Program-made: the position numbers and the translations under genes
Notes under the pieces: generated by a model
The model's database searches: none
What the model saw: the letters and a program-made list of their open reading frames with translations, nothing else
Told to the model about the DNA's origin: nothing
Source of the DNA: Takakia lepidozioides
Lineage: Eukaryota > Streptophyta > Takakiopsida > Takakiales > Takakiaceae
DNA: 64,000 nt
NCBI GenBank assembly: GCA_030704615.1
Contig: CM060734.1
Coordinates: 34,176,042-34,240,041, forward strand
Direction of reading: 5' to 3'
Part shown: piece after piece, positions 1 to 8,688 of the stretch
How the letters are laid out: every line of letters starts with the position of its first letter
How positions within the stretch are numbered: the first letter of the stretch is position 1

Positions 1-500
1 AGTTGGGTCCCGATGGCATCCGAAGATTTTGAAATAATTGCACACAATGCCACCCAAGCCTTTCTCCCCTCAGTCATCATATCAAAGTATATATTAAACA
101 ATGTAGTTCTGATGCTGGGGGGTCTCCCCTGGTACCTGAGCTTGCATCTGGATTTCCAGATATTCCAAAGCGAGTGGGCTCTGATGCAAGACCAAATTGG
201 GCAAGACAGGGAAGAGGACCTAGGTTGATTGTTCAACATGAACAAGGATGGAGATGGTGAGGAAGGTAGGGTATTCCAGTTCGAGTAGAATCAGGTGACC
301 AACTCCCAGATTTTGCGAACATGAGGGCATTGCACCAGACAGTGCTCTATTGTCTCCATGTTTTGAGCACAGGTGGGGCAATGTTGTGGGCCTTCCAGTG
401 CATTTGCATTGACAGACAGAATTCTATGAGCCACCTTCCACAAAAAGGCCGATACTTTGGCTGCTCTGTTTTTTCCCATACTTCTTTCCAAAAAGTGGTC
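1..500 (-). pseudogene. LINE (non-LTR retrotransposon) 3' coding end, fragment
   Basis: The minus strand encodes the zinc-binding region found at the C-terminal end of plant LINE reverse transcriptases (zf-RVT family). It reads FLWKVAHRILSVNANAL, then CPTC, then a spaced EHCLVQCPHVRKIW, which is the Cys/His pattern of that family. The reading continues in other frames towards position 1 (HSLWNIWKSRCKLRYQ), so it is frameshifted. No reverse transcriptase or endonuclease domain is inside the window; those would lie to the right on this strand and are cut off near 510 by unrelated DNA. It is a dead fragment. Confidence 0.7.
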
Positions 501-529
501 CAGTTCGTGTTGTCCCTAGAGCCGGGTCC

Positions 530-1760
530 GGATACTTGACAAATTAGAGAATGATATATTCTCCGGATCCGGACATTAGAATAATCTGCATTTCTAATAT
601 CCGCCGGTTATGCATAGTAAAAGCTTTGAAAAATCTGCCGGATATAAATAAGTCCGGATATTCAGATTATAATATCCGGCGGTTATAGAGTAATCCGGAT
701 ATATGAATAATAGAAAATAACATCTTTTAAATTTTTCATTTAATCAATTTAAATCATTACAATTATAATAAAATATTAATATTTTATTTTTCTTATATCC
801 GGTTGAGATCCGGTATTTTTGGTATATTTCCAGATACAATCCGGTTATTAATCCTTTTTATATCCAGCGGATAGGATCCTATCCGGATCCTTTGTTTTAT
901 GTATCCGCCGGATATAAATAATAGCCGGATATCAAATAACTGTCGGATCCGGATACATTGGTATCCGGATTTCGCTATCCGGATCACTCTATATCCGCCC
1001 AACATTGGTTCAGTGTAGGAAAAGAGGAGCTGATGGAGGCCCTTCCATCGTTTAAGAATGCGTGAACGATGGCGGTACTAGAAGGGCGCATCATTCCACC
1101 GTTTAAGAATGCGGTTATTTGATTTTTTTAATATCAGCCGGTTACGGATGTTTAACTTTAACTTTGTATTCACATCCTCCGGTTCCGGGGTTTTGGAGCT
1201 TTTTTGTTTCTGATATGCTGCCGGTTGGCAACAAATACAAAATTTAACCCTATGCGGTTGTGGACAAATGGAGTTTATGTCAGGATGGCCTCCGGCGGTT
1301 CAGTATCCGGTTATCGAACAAATCTAATTTTATTTTAATAACATAAAACAACCCAAACTAAAAATCTAATGTATTAAAAATACTAATGAAAAAATGTGTG
1401 CCCCTCTGAAACGTGCCCTTCTGAAACGTGATGAGTAGAAACGAAATGAAGACAGGCGAGATCATGACTATGGCCCGCCTCTTTTATGTCAAGTGAACGA
1501 ATAACCAGCTATTATCCGGATTATAACCTCCGGTTTTGAATGCCGGATATATGGGTAATAACCTGCTTCTTTTGGCCACTAGTTCCAGTTCAAATCAAAT
1601 TAAAGAAACATACAAAATCACCGGTTCTCAACCGGGTCCGGTTATCCCATCTTTCATATCCGGTGGTTCTTATCGGAGGCGGATATTTGATTTGACCTCC
1701 GGCAGATCCACATATATATATCCGGGTTGGGACCCGCCGGGGGTTTGAGGGTGAATCAAA
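530..1760. repeat. AT-rich DNA densely studded with CCGG / TATCCGGAT motifs
   Basis: By eye about 34 CCGG tetramers occur here, in two clusters (530-1020 and 1120-1750), inside otherwise AT-rich sequence. Most sit in degenerate TATCCGG, CCGGATAT or CCGCCGG contexts, often as back-to-back palindromes such as TCCGGATCCGGA. Between the clusters, 1040-1110 holds two partial copies of CGTTTAAGAATGCG. There is no convincing coding potential. It may be a degenerate satellite or the body of an unknown repeat; copy A is inserted at its right edge. Confidence 0.6.
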
Positions 1761-1781
1761 TATCCACGCAACACTGGGCGG

Positions 1782-2129
1782 TGTCAAGTTAAATAAGCAC
1801 AGTGTGAAAACAGCTAGAATAAAACTAGTTATTTGTATTTAACACTTGGATTTAGGTCAAGTGTTAAATCAGGTGTCAAGTTTAGTTTGACACCTGGTCC
1901 GTCTTATCTTCACGAGAGCGGCAGTCGCGCGGCTCATCTTTCTCGAGTTGAGCCTGCGCGACCGAACTCCTGCATGTGTTTAGATTTGAGTGTGCTTATG
2001 TAGGGGTACAGGTTGTTGTGGGGTGGAGTCCCCATAGCTTCGGGTGCCCCTGGCTCGACTACTATTTTCTAAGAGTGATGGTTTGGTTTTCATGTTTTGT
2101 GTCACAGTGTGTTCGTTGGATTTCTATCA
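1782..2129 (+). repeat. Copy A terminal segment A1 (left end)
   Basis: 348 bp, from TGTCAAG to TTTCTATCA, repeated almost exactly at 12680-13027. Unlike a normal 5' LTR it is not followed by the 86-bp segment B that follows A2 at the right end. It contains the hairpin at 1924-1962 and presumably the transcription start. Promoter motifs were not confidently identified. Confidence 0.85.
1924..1962 (+). promoter_or_regulatory. Hairpin in A1 presenting the putative self-primer
   Basis: Arms GTCGCGC-GGCTCA and TGAGCC-TGCGCGAC form a 13-bp stem with one bulge, around a loop containing TCTTTCTCGAGT. Bases 1934-1947 (TCATCTTTCTCGAG) are exactly complementary to 2130-2143, directly after A1. The same arrangement with different stem bases occurs in copy B at 43013-43054. 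By analogy with Tf1 of fission yeast, the RNA 5' end could fold onto the downstream site and prime cDNA synthesis. Confidence 0.65.
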
Positions 2130-2171
2130 CTCGAGAAAGATGATCTCTTACCTGTGAGTGCAAGGTAGGAG
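2130..2171 (+). promoter_or_regulatory. Putative self-primer binding site and adjoining stem-loop
   Basis: CTCGAGAAAGATGA (2130-2143) abuts the end of A1 and is the reverse complement of 14 bases in the A1 hairpin. There is no TGG start that would match a tRNA 3' end. It is followed by CTCTTACCT (2145-2153), a 9-nt loop and AGGTAGGAG (2163-2171), a stem whose bases covary with those in copy B (43216-43242). Confidence 0.65.
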
Positions 2172-2989
2172 TTGAGGGTTAGCACTTGCAAGATTACCTG
2201 CGTATAAGTAGTGATTAGTTTGAGAAGCATATCATTGAATGTGACCACAAGATTCAGCGTGCCCTGAAACGCCTGGAGGATGACGATGCCAGAGCCGCCA
2301 TTGTTATTGCAGTCGCTGAAGCTACCAAGTCACTAGAGGCTTTGGGGTACACAAGGAGATACTTAAAAATGCAGCATCAAATGCTAGTTGGCACCTATGC
2401 ATGATCCTTGAAGCTGGATGATCGTTTCACCAGTAAGCTTACAGAGGAGCTCTTCTGGTCTTGTGTGTCATGTCTGAAGGCTTCATTGCATACCACTGAT
2501 CCTCTTTCAAAGGAACAACCGCTTGACTGTCCAGGCTTTGCAGAATCAGAAGCTTGAAGTCACAACGAACGATGATGATGATGTGGAACAGTGGGTGGAA
2601 GCTTGTCTTCCAAATTTTTGGCAGCAGATGACACTGCAGCGCGGAAAAGAATGCCTTGCTCGGAAGAAGGCTCTGATCCAACTAGTTGTGTGTATCTGTG
2701 ACTTGGCAGAGGACTGGGCATAAATGACATTTGGTGGGTCTCAAAAGTGGGTCCACATCTGAACGTTGTCACTTGGGGCTGCAAGTTATCGTGATTCAGG
2801 GGTGACTCTAACTGAATCACCATTGACAAGGACAGTAGTGGCAAGTGCTGTTTAGGGAAGACACCACTGTGGACAACTTGATTCATGTGATAGAAGGCTA
2901 AATACAGCAGTGGTGGGACTAGCCAACAACCGACAAGGCAATCCAGCATGCAGTACCTGGACAGTTTCTTTTTTTTTTCAAAATGGATT

Positions 2990-3545
2990 GCAGGGATATC
3001 AGCAGATGAGAAGGCAAGACTGCTACACTGTGTTGTTGTAGGTGGTGGTCCTACAGGGGTGGAACTCAGTGGTGAGCTCAGTGACTCATCAGGAGAGACG
3101 TCTACGGCTAGTTCGGCCATGTGAAAGATTTTATCCATGTCACACTTATTGAGGCAAAGGAGATTTTTTTTCATCTTTCGATGTTCGACTCCGGGAGTAC
3201 GCGACCAGGCACCTGATCAAGGGTTTGGAGGGATAAGCTGGAGGGTCTTAAATGCATAACTGTTTTCAGACTGGGGTAAAGCTGATGCAAGATGTAGTCA
3301 AGGATGTTCTGCCAGACAAATTAGTGCTTACGGATGGGACGGAGGTGCCATACGGGCTGCTGGTTTGATCAATGGGTGTTGGATCTTCTTCCTTTGTCCA
3401 CTCCTTACCTGTGAAGAAGTGCCCTGGTGGAAGCTTGGCAGTTGATCCAGTTACTAATGGAAGCCCTACCGCAAACAAAGAGTGTTGCTGAGAGACAAGG
3501 AAAGTACCTGGGCAAATCTTTGAACAAGCTGGCACAAGCAGGTGG
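2990..3545 (+). pseudogene. Captured fragment of an alternative (type II) NAD(P)H dehydrogenase gene
   Basis: Translated pieces match plant mitochondrial NDA-type NAD(P)H dehydrogenases: the nucleotide-binding stretch [20 protein letters not shown], then [18 protein letters not shown] and [11 protein letters not shown], then ERQGKYLGKSLNKLAQAG near the end. Several stops and frameshifts interrupt it, including TGA where the family has Trp after GLLV. Between about 3217 and 3270 an intron-like sequence ending TTTTCAG separates two exon-like parts, so the capture appears to be of genomic DNA and not of a spliced mRNA. It cannot encode a working enzyme. Confidence 0.65.
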
Positions 3546-4446
3546 TGGTCAGGCTGGGGTCCTTTTGTAGATATTCTGTGGGCCTTTAATGAGCAAGTGA
3601 TCCAACCATACTCTAAGCTCAGGCGTTGAGCAGCCTTACAGGTGAATCTATAGGGTCCCGTGGGAACAATTTCTGCAGCTACACAGGGTGTGTTAGTGGC
3701 CTAAGAACAGCTTAGAAATGCTTCAGTGCAAGCCCTGGAAATTGTGGGCGTCAATGCCCGTTGCAGGAAAACATGAGAGATGCGAATTAGACCAAGTTGA
3801 TGGAACTTCAAGCTGGTCTTGGCTTTGGATTCCATGCAAAGACGGCCACATCACAGCAGGCCGCCTGTCCATAAGCCATGAAGGTGCTGCGCAGTGCATC
3901 TGCTCTTGAAATCGCCCCAATTCCTGGTTTGTAGTCTCTAGGTCTCGAGGAGGCAGGCCCACGCGCAGAGAAAAGCAAATCGTGATACCCCACCCAACTG
4001 AGGTCGAGTGTTGGAATTAACGAGCTCTTGGTGCCTGGAGAATCCTGGAGGGGAACGACCTCGGGAACTCGTAGATAACCTGGGAACAGGTTGTAATGGC
4101 AAAAGCGTTTTGGTGTTAAAAAAAAAAAAAACAAAGCCTTTTTGATCTAATTTAAATGTTTAAAGAGCCTGGTTGGTCATATCTTTGTCAAATGAGCTCC
4201 GTTTGACTCAGTTTTTGAGGGGATAGCTGCAGAAAGGGGAAATCTACCTATCTAGACCTGGTTTCTGTTTTTGGGACTCTGCTAAAAATCTATGGAATTT
4301 TAGAGTGTGAGTGTGCCATGAAAGATCCACAATCCTGTCTCTAGAACTTGTGCTGGTCTATATTAGAGACAAATCTGTGGATGTACTCCTTGTATGGCTG
4401 GGGGAAATGAGGACGTCGTTGAAGGGCAGGTCTCTTCTCTTAGCCT

Positions 4447-5142
4447 GTGCACCAAAGGGGACAAGATTTATGTTTCCCAAGAACTCAGACTGATTTGAGT
4501 GGAGAACAGTTGGACGAGTTGATTGCATACTGGGAGTCAGGCATTAGCAGTAGACAACAGACTGCTGTAGTTGGCATTGAGGGCCTCAATATCGCCTTGG
4601 ACAGTCAGAACTCTGTTGGAGCCAGCAGTTCTGCAGCTGTAGGTGAAATACCAAAGTGGGTGAAAGCTAGGCTTGGAACACAGCCAAAGACAGCCCCGGG
4701 GACCAAGGTGTTCAGTCACAAGGCCGTGGTGTACTGGAGCAGAGGAGCAGGAGCTACACAAGTTTGTGCAATTAGACAGTGTTGCAGTCGGACACACTCT
4801 GCACAAGGCAACCACGAGCGGGGGTTCATTAGCGAGGACAAGTTTGTTCTGTTTGAAGGCGATGCAGTCATTCGCAATGAAGACACCCGCAACCGTCTCA
4901 AAGCTTTCGAGTTGAGAGACTATCAGACCCTACCTTTGTTTTCTTTAGTGTTCAGTGAGCGGGAGATAGGGGAGTATTGCTTTGTCTCTACCTGGCAGAA
5001 AGAGGAGGAGGGTTGGTTAGAGCGAGCTACTGTAGCTTGGGACAAGGTTAGTGGCAGGTTTCTGGACATAGATATACCTCCTACACCTTACCATCACGCA
5101 GAGCGAGGCACTTTGAGAGAAGTCTGGAAGTTGATAGCATAG
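4447..5142 (+). CDS. Unidentified open reading frame (231 codons) in copy A leader
   Basis: This is an open frame of up to 231 codons ending TAG at 5140. I recognise no family. The C-terminal half looks protein-like (LVFSEREIGEYCFVSTWQKE, then WLERATVAWDKVSGRFLDID), while the N-terminal half may be read in the wrong frame because a second frame is open over 4673-4915. It has no counterpart in copy B's leader, so it is more likely another captured host fragment than an element gene. No domain, signal peptide or membrane segment is evident. Confidence 0.3.
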   Translation: MHQRGQDLCFPRTQTDLSGEQLDELIAYWESGISSRQQTAVVGIEGLNIALDSQNSVGASSSAAVGEIPKWVKARLGTQPKTAPGTKVFSHKAVVYWSRGAGATQVCAIRQCCSRTHSAQGNHERGFISEDKFVLFEGDAVIRNEDTRNRLKAFELRDYQTLPLFSLVFSEREIGEYCFVSTWQKEEEGWLERATVAWDKVSGRFLDIDIPPTPYHHAERGTLREVWKLIA

Positions 5143-5662
5143 ATCAGGATTAGATCTTGCTTGGGCGAACTTCTATTCTTCCCCTCCATCTCTGTACTAT
5201 TTTCATTATCTTGTACTCGTAGTTGCCAAAGCCTCTCTTGGTGGAGGCCAGTCAGTCCGGGGTTTTGGGCTGGGATATTCTGCAGGATCAGCATTGCAGC
5301 TGGATTTTGGTGTGGGGGTGTTGATGTTTTGATTTCTTGTGTTTGGATCCCCCCCAACACCTGCATGCTTGACTGTGCGCCATGTTGGTTTTGTGTGGGC
5401 GCTTGCTTTCATAGGGATTAGGCCGGATTTGATCACCGGTCAATCCTAGAGTATGCTGTCGGTGGTGAGGCTGGAGTGATGACCAGCAAGACCACCAGTG
5501 TTTCTTCTATGGTGAGGCTGGGTTGATGACCAGCCAACCATAGGAGTTCTTGCGGTGGATGCAGGTGCAGGTGCCCTGAGCCATTGGGATATGACCCTTA
5601 AAACTGCAACAGGTGCCCACCCGTGTCACTATTAGATTAGTACTAGAGCCTTATAGTGTCAC

Positions 5663-7693
5663 GTGGAGGAGGTGCACATTGTGAGTGTCATTACGGAGTT
5701 ACCCAAGGGTGGTGAGGGGAGTACGGCTACAGGCAGTAACAGTGAGAGTGGGTTCACAAGACGAGGTATTCGGTTCAGACCACCTTCACCGCCACCCTCA
5801 ATTACTGTAGAGTCAGACACAGACTCGGAGGCTTCATCAACAGGTGTGCACTTTCATTCGCCATTGTTGTGGGACGACATGGAGGAGATGTATGGAGCTA
5901 CCAAGGGGCCTCGTAGGTACTCTGGAGCTGTGGGCACAATCGAGTTGGATGACTTTATCCAGGAGTTCGACAGCTGGTGTGATTTGCAGCAGATGCGCAA
6001 TCCACAGCTATTCACCCCATTCATGGCGTGGAAGGGACTGTTCCAGCATTTGGAAGGCCCGCCTATGGACGATTACCACGAGTTCAGGCGAGGACATGAA
6101 GCAGAGATTGAGGAGTGGAGGATGTATTGGTCACCTGACTACGTCTCCATTACTCGAGGCACGACGCGACCAGTAGCTGCATCAGTACCAATAGCTCCCA
6201 CTGCCAGCACTAGTAGTGGAGCAGGTAGTGCTGGTACTTCTGCAGGTGGTACCAGTTCAAAAGGTGCTACTACTCCTCCTGCCACAACTACAACACATGT
6301 GCCTAGATTCAACCCGGTGGTGGAGTTCTTCCAGGAGTTGCGGAGGAACTACCAAGGTGTACGGACAGAGAAGCTGCGAAGTTTGCAAGACTTCCAGCGC
6401 AAACCCAGTGAGAGCCTGCGAGAGGCGTACACTCGTATGAGGCGCTTGATAAGTGTGACCCAAGGGGTTACTGAAGCTCAGGCAATCCAGTTTTGGTATG
6501 GAATTCTGGACAAGGAGCTCAAGAGAAGGGTGCGAGATGCAACCCTGTTACAAGCAGCCCAACCCACATTAGCAGATGTGTTTCTGCTGGCTGAGCGGAT
6601 TGAGCTCAACATGGTGGAGGAGCGAGTTGTTACAATTGGATTTGGCAAGGACATGCCTGTACGGGGCACAGCTGTCAGCCCACAAGCACAAGGGACTGCC
6701 CAACAGCGTGGTCAGGGGGGCAAGGTTGCCCAGCCCAAGTTCCATGGAGCTTACAGGGGGCCTCAGGTGCAGAGGCCCGTGGCATCTTTTGCAGGCCAAC
6801 AACAACCAGGGGTGATATGTTGGACATGTGGAGGACCCCATGTCAAGAGAGATTGCCCAGAGAGTGGCAGAAGGCCGGCACAAGCACAGCCTGCACAGTT
6901 GCAGTGTGGGCATTGTGGCAAGTATGGGCATGGAGATGCCCAGTGTTATGACTTGCATCCTGAGTTGCGCCCAGGCCAGTTCCAAGGGAACAATGGTGGC
7001 CGGGGGCGAGGTGGACCAGCCCAGAGAGGACGAGGTGGTCGGGCACGAGGTGCAGGCCAAGGGCAAGCTCAACATGGCCAAGGACGCGGAGGTCAGGGCG
7101 TTGATCAAGGCATGGCCAACCGGCTTCAGCAGCTAGAGCAGAGGCTCGCTGCCATGGCTATAGCTCAGGCGGTACCGGCTCCCAGGCGGGATGGTCCACC
7201 TCCTGCTCCTGAGGGAGGAGATATGGGAGGCATGGGATTTATGTGCGGAGCAGCACTACCACTAGAGCAGGTGGAGTCTGCTGCAGCCGTGACTCGAGGA
7301 GCAGCACGAGTTCCTGAGCCACGAGGTGCAGAGGTGGAATTGGATCCACAGCGTGGGGAGGCAAGCCGTCAGGCAAGGCTTCCTCAGTCATTCACATTGG
7401 CGGAGACTGTGTCGACGCCATCCATGGCACCTAGTTCTCGCCCGACTGTTACCGAGGCGGAGGTTACTATGCCATTGGGGAGAGCTACACGTGCAGCATT
7501 GACTCCTGCTGCCAAGGCTAGTGCGGCCGGTGTGTTATTGGGGGCAGCCACCTCTGTGTGTCAGGCCCCACTGTTCTCGGCAACAATGATTGCGACGCCG
7601 GGGGTGAGACCAGCTGCAGTGTTCAGACTAGCAGCAACACTCTGTGAGAGTGGGGAGGTCACTTCATCTTCTGCGGAGTTAGTGGAAGTGTAG
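5663..7693 (+). CDS. gag: Copy A Gag (capsid and nucleocapsid)
   Basis: An open frame of 676 codons. An acidic, Ser/Pro-rich N-terminus (RRGIRFRPPSPPP) is followed by a retrotransposon capsid-like region around residues 215-320 (VVEFFQELRRNYQGVRTEK, then LLAERIELNM). Two CCHC zinc knuckles follow near residues 386-425 (CWTCGGPHVKRDC and CGHCGKYGHGDAQC), then an RG-rich stretch and an Ala-rich tail. There is no in-frame ATG between the upstream stop (TAG, 5654-5656) and 5879, although the residues before 5879 are conserved in copy B. The boundary shown begins at GTG 5663; true initiation is unresolved. It ends at TAG 7691-7693, where the protease frame begins one base back. Confidence 0.8.
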   Translation: MEEVHIVSVITELPKGGEGSTATGSNSESGFTRRGIRFRPPSPPPSITVESDTDSEASSTGVHFHSPLLWDDMEEMYGATKGPRRYSGAVGTIELDDFIQEFDSWCDLQQMRNPQLFTPFMAWKGLFQHLEGPPMDDYHEFRRGHEAEIEEWRMYWSPDYVSITRGTTRPVAASVPIAPTASTSSGAGSAGTSAGGTSSKGATTPPATTTTHVPRFNPVVEFFQELRRNYQGVRTEKLRSLQDFQRKPSESLREAYTRMRRLISVTQGVTEAQAIQFWYGILDKELKRRVRDATLLQAAQPTLADVFLLAERIELNMVEERVVTIGFGKDMPVRGTAVSPQAQGTAQQRGQGGKVAQPKFHGAYRGPQVQRPVASFAGQQQPGVICWTCGGPHVKRDCPESGRRPAQAQPAQLQCGHCGKYGHGDAQCYDLHPELRPGQFQGNNGGRGRGGPAQRGRGGRARGAGQGQAQHGQGRGGQGVDQGMANRLQQLEQRLAAMAIAQAVPAPRRDGPPPAPEGGDMGGMGFMCGAALPLEQVESAAAVTRGAARVPEPRGAEVELDPQRGEASRQARLPQSFTLAETVSTPSMAPSSRPTVTEAEVTMPLGRATRAALTPAAKASAAGVLLGAATSVCQAPLFSATMIATPGVRPAAVFRLAATLCESGEVTSSSAELVEV

Positions 7694-8688
7694 TGGCAGA
7701 GGGATCCTCGGATTTGAGGGTCAAGACTGCCACGGCTGCGCCATGGCAAGTTGCAGCTGCCAGGTTGACGGAGCTGCCAGCTAGGCCAGCCATTGAGCGC
7801 GCCATGGTGACACCTGGAGTTGTCTTGTTAGACAACCAGGGAGGCATTTTCACTTTGAGTGGACCGGCAGGCAAGAAGTACCGGCCACTGCGGGTCTTGT
7901 TGGACTCAGGAGCTCAGCCACTGATGTTGGGCAGAGCTGCTATTGCAGGTTTGGGCCTCATGGAGGCGGATATGGAGCCTTGTCCTTTCCAGATACAGAC
8001 ATCTCTGGGAGGATCAGAGCAGGCTCGCGGCATGACACGGCATCAGTTGGCTATTAGACTGCAGCCGGATCATCCTGTAGATGGCTCAGTGATGCGAGCC
8101 AAGGCCATTGTGACAGACGCGGTCTCTTACGATGTCCTCGTTGGTGGGGCAGTGTTATACCCCATGGGCTTCACCCTGGATTTCTGGGAGGAGTCAGCAT
8201 CCTACAGGCCTGGATGGCAGTCAGGGGATGGTCGCCGTGCACAGCTCCCTGTGACATTCATTGGGGGTATTGCAGCTGCCCAGCGGGGCAAGATGCCAAC
8301 ACTAGCCGCCTTCACAGCTGCCGTTAGTTGGCCTGGAGAGTTGCTGGAAGGCAATGCCCATGCAGAGGATGTGCCACCTCCAGCAGAGCAGGATGACATG
8401 CATGGTACGGCGGAGTTGCCTGCCATGGTTGCTCACACCCCGTTGTGGGGTACGAGCAAGGATTTGCAGCAAGCTGCTGATGGACGGGTGCAACAAGCTT
8501 GGGAAGAAGCTTTTGTACCGTCAGGAGAGGAGGAGAGTGCGGTGATTGCACCAGGGCCACCTCAGTTGTCGCCATTGGACACCACACCTCTTGTGGGCAG
8601 CGGCCGGATGAAGGCATTTGCCTTCTGGACTTGTTTGGCGGGATCAGCACCGGATTGGCTGCTGTGCTACAGGCAGATGTGCGGGTAA
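7693..8688 (+). CDS. Copy A aspartic protease region
   Basis: The frame lies at -1 relative to gag and overlaps its stop codon. The retropepsin signature LLDSGAQPLMLG is near residues 69-80, and the second half of the fold includes YDVLVGGAVLYPMGFTLDFW. This would process the Gag-Pol polyprotein in the virus-like particle. Downstream is a linker (about residues 190-300) without recognisable domain, and then the frame runs out of register over the start of the methyltransferase: the motif I region is read correctly only in the next frame. Either a -1 shift or an indel near 8600 is needed to join them. Confidence 0.75.
   Translation: MAEGSSDLRVKTATAAPWQVAAARLTELPARPAIERAMVTPGVVLLDNQGGIFTLSGPAGKKYRPLRVLLDSGAQPLMLGRAAIAGLGLMEADMEPCPFQIQTSLGGSEQARGMTRHQLAIRLQPDHPVDGSVMRAKAIVTDAVSYDVLVGGAVLYPMGFTLDFWEESASYRPGWQSGDGRRAQLPVTFIGGIAAAQRGKMPTLAAFTAAVSWPGELLEGNAHAEDVPPPAEQDDMHGTAELPAMVAHTPLWGTSKDLQQAADGRVQQAWEEAFVPSGEEESAVIAPGPPQLSPLDTTPLVGSGRMKAFAFWTCLAGSAPDWLLCYRQMCG

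Larger units (their letters stand above)
2172..5660 (+). other. Copy A leader with captured and unidentified DNA
   Basis: Between the primer site and gag lies about 3.5 kb. Its last 0.5 kb (from about 5150) matches the end of copy B's leader (about 45500-45960). The middle has no counterpart in copy B. It includes an exon-like but stop-interrupted stretch at about 2225-2720 (frame reads IQRALKRLEDDDARAAIV; not identified), a type II NAD(P)H dehydrogenase fragment (2990-3545), an unidentified stretch at 3700-4130, and an open frame at 4447-5142. A poly-A run lies at 4117-4132. Confidence 0.6.

Noticed and set aside
2520-2725. VIPP1/PspA-like fragment in copy A leader
   Set aside because: Resemblance limited to a few residues (LARKKALIQ); not enough to name.
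4117-4132. Poly-A run in copy A leader as sign of a retrocopied mRNA
   Set aside because: The nearby NAD(P)H dehydrogenase fragment seems to keep an intron and does not end at this run.
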